DNA of 64,000 nucleotides from Glebionis coronaria (lineage: Eukaryota > Streptophyta > Magnoliopsida > Asterales > Asteraceae). How positions within the stretch are numbered: position 1 is the stretch's first letter; the number at the start of each line of letters is the position of its first letter. Location: the NCBI GenBank assembly GCA_025667525.1, contig CM046877.1, positions 261,179,706-261,243,705 on the forward strand, in the 5' to 3' direction. Below the pieces are notes generated by a model. It did not search any database and had not been told where the DNA came from. It saw only the letters and a list, made by a program, of their open reading frames with translations. Below, piece after piece: positions 58,970 to 64,000 of this stretch. Both the position numbers and the translations under genes were made by a program.

Positions 58970-59496
58970 TGTTGGGAATAAAATTAAGGCCAGATCACTT
59001 GAACGCTGACAAGAACAACTCAAGCGTTGACAAGAACAAAGTGAGCGCTGACAGCTCAAGCGTTGACAAGTTAAAGTTAAGCGTTGACAGATTGAAGACA
59101 AGCACTGATGGAAGATGTGAGCTACACGTTTATTATATTCTAGAATACTTCTAGTAAGGATAGAAACGACAATGTATTTTCTATGTTTATCTTTACCTAG
59201 AATAGTTGATACGTAGCTTATTGTACAAGGTTTCTTAGTCTATAAAAGAAGGCCTTTAGGTTAATGTTTAGAATCAAGTTTTCATTAAGTTTTCATTCGT
59301 AAACATCTTTCATTGTAAGCAAGTTCGACATTCATAATCAAAGTGAAAGTTTTGTTTACATCTTGTGTTCTTGTTTAAGTATTAAATTCCGCATAATACT
59401 TAGATTCACAAAGCATATAACAAAGGTTTCTCTACGTGTTATACTTGATCTAATCTCGTATACACAAAGCTAATCGATCTAAGTTTGGGATCAACA
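58970..59496 (+). repeat. LTR shared by elements F (3') and G (5')
   Basis: 527 bases with the same ends as 47549-48075. It is preceded by the polypurine tract of F and followed by a primer site and gag of G, so one LTR serves both elements. Confidence 0.95.
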
Positions 59497-59498
59497 AG

Positions 59499-59511
59499 TG
59501 GTATCAGAGCT
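59499..59511 (+). other. Element G primer-binding site, tRNA-iMet
   Basis: TGGTATCAGAGCT, 2 bases after the shared LTR, as in F. Confidence 0.9.
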
Positions 59512-59577
59512 TGTTGAGGAACTTTTGATCTTTGAAGAACACCAGAACCCTAATTTTCTCAAAACCCTAAAAACGTC

Positions 59578-62409
59578 ATGTCTGAAGCGATAACCTCCTC
59601 CTCCTCATCCTTACCAAACATCAAGATTCCCATGCTTGATGCAACCAACTTTGACTTATGGAGGTTCAACTTTGAACAATATCTGGGGATCTTTGACTAC
59701 ACACTCTGGGACATTATTGAATATGGAAACTCATTCAATAAGGCTCAAAAGATTCAGGATGCCATTACGACAAGATCAGCTGTTGAAGGATGTCCTGATG
59801 AAGATAAGAAAGAAAAACCTGGAGATGGTAGAGCTGTAAGTGCTGAAGATATTGCAAAGAAAAGGGCTGACATGAAAGCCCTAAATATTCTGAAAGTCTC
59901 TTTGGGACAAGAAAATCAGCACAAATATAGAAGCTATGAATCTGCTAAGGATCTTTGGGAAGCAATTGAAGTTGCATATAGTGGTAATGCAGAAACTAAG
60001 GAAGAAAAGAAAAAGCAACTTCTGCATGATTATGCTGTCTTCAAAGCTCAGCCCAATGAGAAACTGAGCAGTGTGAGAAGCAGATTGCTTGACATCACAA
60101 GCAAGTTGTCCTTCATGGGGACACAAGTTGGTGATATTGACACCAATGCTACTTTTCTGAAAAGTCTTGGTGAGACATGGAAGATTGAGGCAAGATCTAT
60201 TATTGCCAATAATACTTACAAGAGCTCTTCGTTTGATGACATCTACAACAAACTAAGACTGTTGGAAGATGAAACTCTTTCAGCACATGGAAGCAAAGCT
60301 AGCACCAGCAACATGGCCTTCTTCTCTCATAGTGAAGGTCAATTCAATCAGAAGGACTCTTTTATGCATCCAGTTACTGGATCATCATTTGTCAGCGCTG
60401 GAATAAGTCCTGTCAACGTCTCCTTTTCAGACGCTGACACATTCATGAATGACTCCCCAAGAGTTAAACCTGCTGGTTTGGATTTGGATACTGTTTGTGC
60501 TTACATTGCTTCTTTGCCCAATGGTTCAGTGATTACATATGAGGACCTTGAGCAGATAAGTGATGAACACTTGGAAGAGATGGACATCAAGTGGAACATG
60601 GCTCTTGCTAGTATAAGAGCAAATAGGTGGAATAGAAGGTTCAAGAAGAAGATGACCTTCAATGCTAAAGACACTGCTGGATTTGATAAATCCAAAGTTG
60701 AGTGCTACAACTGTCATCGCATGGGGCACTTCATGAGGGAATGCAGATCTCCTAGAAGATCTGATGCTGGTAAACCCTCAAGTCAGGTTGTTAAAGCTCA
60801 AGACTCCAAAGCCATGGTTGCAGTTCAAGGAATTGATGGTACTGGATAGGATTGGAGCTATCTGGCTAAGGATGCTGAAGAGGACAAAGCTTTGATTGCT
60901 GATATTGAAGAAGAAGAGCATGTTGAATATGCTCTCATGGCACACTCCTCCTCTTCATCTGATAATGAGGTATATGATGATGCTTTTTGTAGCAAAGGTT
61001 GTAGGTTAAACACTGACAGACTTAACAAAGAGGTGTTAAAACTAAAAGAGGATATGAGCACTGAAAGGTGTAAATTATCCAATTACCAACTAGCTCTTAC
61101 TGAAACTGAGAAAATCGTTTCTGAATACAAGAAAATGGAATTTGATTTAAAAGATAAGATAAATATCTTAAAACATGAGCTAGAGGGTAGTATGGATATT
61201 AGAAATATCATGTCAAAGGTCAATAAAGACCTACAGGCTAAGTTAGATGAGGCCATTAAGAATAAAGATAATGTTGACCTCAAGATTCAAAGATTTGATA
61301 GAGCCACCCAAGCCCTGGGAGATTGTGTAGCTAAACAAAGGGATTCCAAGGATATGACTGGGATTGGGATGAATGATTACTCTCTGGTTCCACCACCAGC
61401 TGGTGACTTCTATGGTGTCCTTAGAAAGGATTTATCTTGGACTGGTATACCAGAATGCCAAAAAGATGAATTCATTCCTCCACCAAGAGTTGTCACTCCA
61501 GTAGAAGAGTATCAACAAAAACTGACTGACCTAAATGAGTGGAAGAAAGCTAACCCTACTTTATTTGTTAAGGGAGGTCTGCTATGTGAAAGTCCCAATG
61601 AATCACCACCCATTAAGGTTACTCACCCAGTTACTGGTAAAGCTGTTGACCTAGGCTCAAACACTGTTAGAAGACCTACCATTAAATATGCAGAGATGTA
61701 TAGAAATAATAGGTCACCCAAGAGCCAAATTAACAATCATGGAACAGGTTTCTTTGCTTCTAGACCTAAGAGTGTGTCTAAGAAAGCCTGTTATACTTGT
61801 GGTAGCTTTTCACATTTGGCATACAAGTGTGTCAACGCTCCCAAAGCCAGCACTGATAGGAACAGTTTCAGCGCTGATAGGAAGAAAGTCAACGTTGTTA
61901 GGAAGTCAAACGTTGTCAGACCCAAACCTTGTGTGCAGCAAAGTCCACAAGTGATTAGACCTGCCCCATTCTTCTCTAGAAGGTCTAACACTCATGGACA
62001 AAGACCTTTTCAAAAGACAAACACCTGGTCAAATAGGCAATGGGTTCCTGTAGCAAACCCTAGGTTCAACGCTGACAAGGGTAATTTCAGCGTTGACAGG
62101 ACAAAATCCAACGCTGACAGAAACGTGATCAGACCTAAGTATTTGCAGCCACAAGGTAAGGGGTCTAAAGCTTCTTCAAGCTTAACATGGAGACCCAAGA
62201 AAGATCAAAACCCTAATAATAATGGAATTTCAATGACTTGCAACAGGTTTAATTACATTTCAAAAGTCATTACAAAACCAATTAGGGTTAACTGGGTTTT
62301 TCATCCTAAAAGGGATGAGAATGGGGTTGTTGTGAGAACTAAGTCTGTTCTTATTGAACAACCAGATGAATCCAAGTCTTCTGAGACTTGGGTTCCCAAA
62401 GAAAACTAA
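59578..62409 (+). pseudogene. Element G gag, one stop
   Basis: Same start, capsid region, two zinc knuckles, coiled-coil and S-x-D-K peptides as gag of F. A TAG at 60847-60849 replaces the Trp codon TGG of F (GTGWDWSY region, residue 424), a G-to-A change. The frame is open on both sides (59578-60849 and on to 62409). Otherwise only scattered substitutions. Confidence 0.9.
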
Positions 62410-62429
62410 TTTGTTTTCTTTATGTGCAG
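62405..62429 (+). promoter_or_regulatory. Putative 3' splice site overlapping the gag stop of G
   Basis: Same tract as in F: CTAAT with the gag TAA, T-rich stretch, GTGCAG, pol opening in phase at 62430. Confidence 0.5.
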
Positions 62430-64000
62430 GGCATTCAAAAGCAGATCAATGATTATGGATATTGGGATAGTGGATGCTCAAGGCACATGACAGAAAAGGA
62501 AGACTATCTGACGAACTTCTCTCCTATTAAAGATGGTGATAAGGTATACTTTGGAGGGGGCTACGGCACCATCACAGGCAAAGGAACCCTTCTCACCAAT
62601 AATCTACGTTTTGAGAACGTCTTCCTGGTAAAAGAACTGGACTATAATCTGTTTAGTGTATCACAAGTGTGTGATAACAAAAATAAGGTTCTTTTCACTG
62701 ATACTGAGTGTTTGGTGTTAAGCAAGGATTTTAAGATCCCTGATGAGAAGTATATTGAGTATATAACACCTAGGCATAAAGACATATATAATGTGAATTT
62801 AAATGGAATTAAAGTGAATACAAATATGTCTTGTTTTTATGCTAAGGCCTCAGTAGATGAAAGTAATTTGTGACACAGGAGACTAGGGCACATAAATTTT
62901 AAAAATATAAATAGACTTGTGAGGCTTGGTTTAGTTGATGGTTTGCCTGAGAAGGCCTTCCACAATGACCACTCTTGTGTTGCATGTCTTAAAGGCAAGC
63001 AACACAAGGTCTCATTCAAGTCCAAGCAGGTGCATACTAGTTCCAGACCTCTTCATATGCTTCACATGGACCTCTTTGGTCCAACTAATATAGAAAGTTT
63101 GAATGGCAAGTCATATTGTTTTGTTGTCACTGATGACTTTTCTAGGTTTACTTGGACATTCTTTCTAGCTTAGAAGAGTGAAACAGCTGATGTTCTTATT
63201 GAATTTATCACTCAAATTGAGAAAAGGTATGGTAATGAGGTTAAGATGCTTAGGAGTGATAATGGTGGAGAACTTAGGAACAAGAAGCTAGATGATTTTT
63301 GTGCCAGGAAGGGAATTACTAGGCAGTTTAGTATTGCTAGAACCCCACAACAAAATGGGGTTGCTGAAAGGAAAAATAGAACCCTAATTGAAGCAGCCAG
63401 AACAATGTTGGCTGATGCTCACTTTCCCATAGCCTTTTGGGCTGAGGCTGTTAATACAGCATGCTATGTGCAGAATAGAGCATTGGTTAACAAAATTCAG
63501 AACAAGACACCTTATGAGTTACTTTGGGGAAGAAAACCTAATATTGGTTTTCTCAGACCTTTTGGTTGTCATGTAGTTGTTCTAGATACTAGTGATGCCT
63601 TAGGGAAATTTAGTGCAAAAGGTGATGAGGGCTACTTCATGGGGTATTCAGTGCAGAGCAAGGGTTATAGGGTTTATCTTAAGGAGGACAAACGTATTGT
63701 TGAGAGAGTACATGTTAGGTTCTTAGAGAATAAACCTAGTGATCCTGAAAGTGGTCCTAATTGGTTGTTTGATTTGGAACCCTTATCTAGAACTTTAAAT
63801 TATATGCCTGTCACTAATCCAAACATTGTGAAGGTAACTTCAAATGTTGTAGAGGAACAAGTTGTTGATGTTTCAGGTACACAGATTGATGGGAGGGTTG
63901 GATCACAAGCAGAAAAGGCATCTCCTACATTTGAATATGTCACAATTCCCATTTGGACTGATGCTTTTGCTGCTGCTGCTGCTGCTGGACAAGATAATGG
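62430..64000 (+). pseudogene. Element G pol, partial, two stops
   Basis: Protease (YWDSGCSRHMTE), GAG-pre-integrase and integrase domains as in F, continuing past the window. TGA at 62871-62873 replaces Trp of LWHRRLGH (TGG to TGA) and TAG at 63171-63173 replaces Leu of F (TTG to TAG). The integrase Glu motif is the intact form PQQNGVAERKNRT. Confidence 0.9.

Larger units (their letters stand above)
47549..59496 (+). mobile_element. Element F: copia retrotransposon with third ORF, near-intact
   Basis: LTRs of 527 bases each (47549-48075, 58970-59496) differ at about four positions by eye. There is a tRNA-iMet primer site, intact gag (943 residues), a single frameshift in pol, a promoter-like module, an intact third ORF (1023 residues) and a perfect polypurine tract. 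The right LTR is also the left LTR of element G, so no target duplication can be seen on the right; the left flank is TTATT. The third ORF after pol recalls the layout of SIRE/Maximus-type elements, but the protein is not recognisably an envelope. Confidence 0.93.
58970..64000 (+). mobile_element. Element G: second copia copy in tandem, cut by window end
   Basis: Shared LTR, primer site, gag and the first part of pol, nearly identical to F base by base. It runs past the window edge in the linker after integrase. It carries three stops absent from F and lacks F's integrase missense changes. Confidence 0.93.

Overview
This is plant nuclear DNA made almost entirely of nested transposable elements, with no intact host gene seen. 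It is AT-rich and carries Ty3 (Athila-type, tRNA-Asp primer site) and Ty1/copia LTR retrotransposons plus a probable Helitron carrying host gene pieces with plant-type introns. This points to a dicot. The large third ORF of the copia elements resembles, from memory, proteins common in Asteraceae genomes, so a composite is my best but weakly held guess.

Layout: (1) 1-8308, a probable Helitron on + whose 3' end (hairpin, then CTAG, then T) is at 8280-8308; its 5' end is outside the window. It carries about eight exons of a peroxisomal-type long-chain acyl-CoA synthetase and a Walker A scrap of an ABCB transporter. (2) 8309-8497, a (TA)n tract at the insertion point. (3) 8498-16455, element A on -, an Athila-like element with gag and protease but no reverse transcriptase or integrase and a 3.1 kb LTR. 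(4) 16456-18982, the 3' end and 3' LTR of element D (+), which A interrupts. (5) 18983-21591 and 44141-44979, parts of an older LTR (element E, -), followed by E's 3' internal remnant to 45871. (6) 21592-44140, copia element C (-), interrupted by (7) Athila element B (-), 24076-35254, with a perfect ATATG/CATAT target duplication. (8) 45872-47548, an unclassified TE-like sequence starting TGTAACACCCCC. (9) 47549-59496, copia element F (+), nearly intact, which shares its right LTR with (10) element G (+), 58970 to the window end: a head-to-tail tandem.

LTR pairs compared by eye differ by roughly 1% or less (F), about 1.5% (B) and about 2.4% (C). This agrees with the nesting: B lies inside C, and F/G look youngest.

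The most interesting biology is in copia families C and F/G. They share a plan of gag, then a 3' splice-site-like tract overlapping the gag stop, then pol, then a CCAAT+TATA promoter-like module, then a third ORF of about 1000 residues. Each family is also peppered, in LTR, coding and untranslated parts alike, with its own short motif: CG(C/T)TGACA in F/G (encoding S-A/V-D-K/R) and AGCAGGGGA or its complement in C (encoding S-P-A-K). The motifs sit in equivalent places but have unrelated sequences. The Athila-type elements show a parallel: unrelated tandem repeats occupy the same part of the LTR in B and D. All functions proposed for these motifs are inference.
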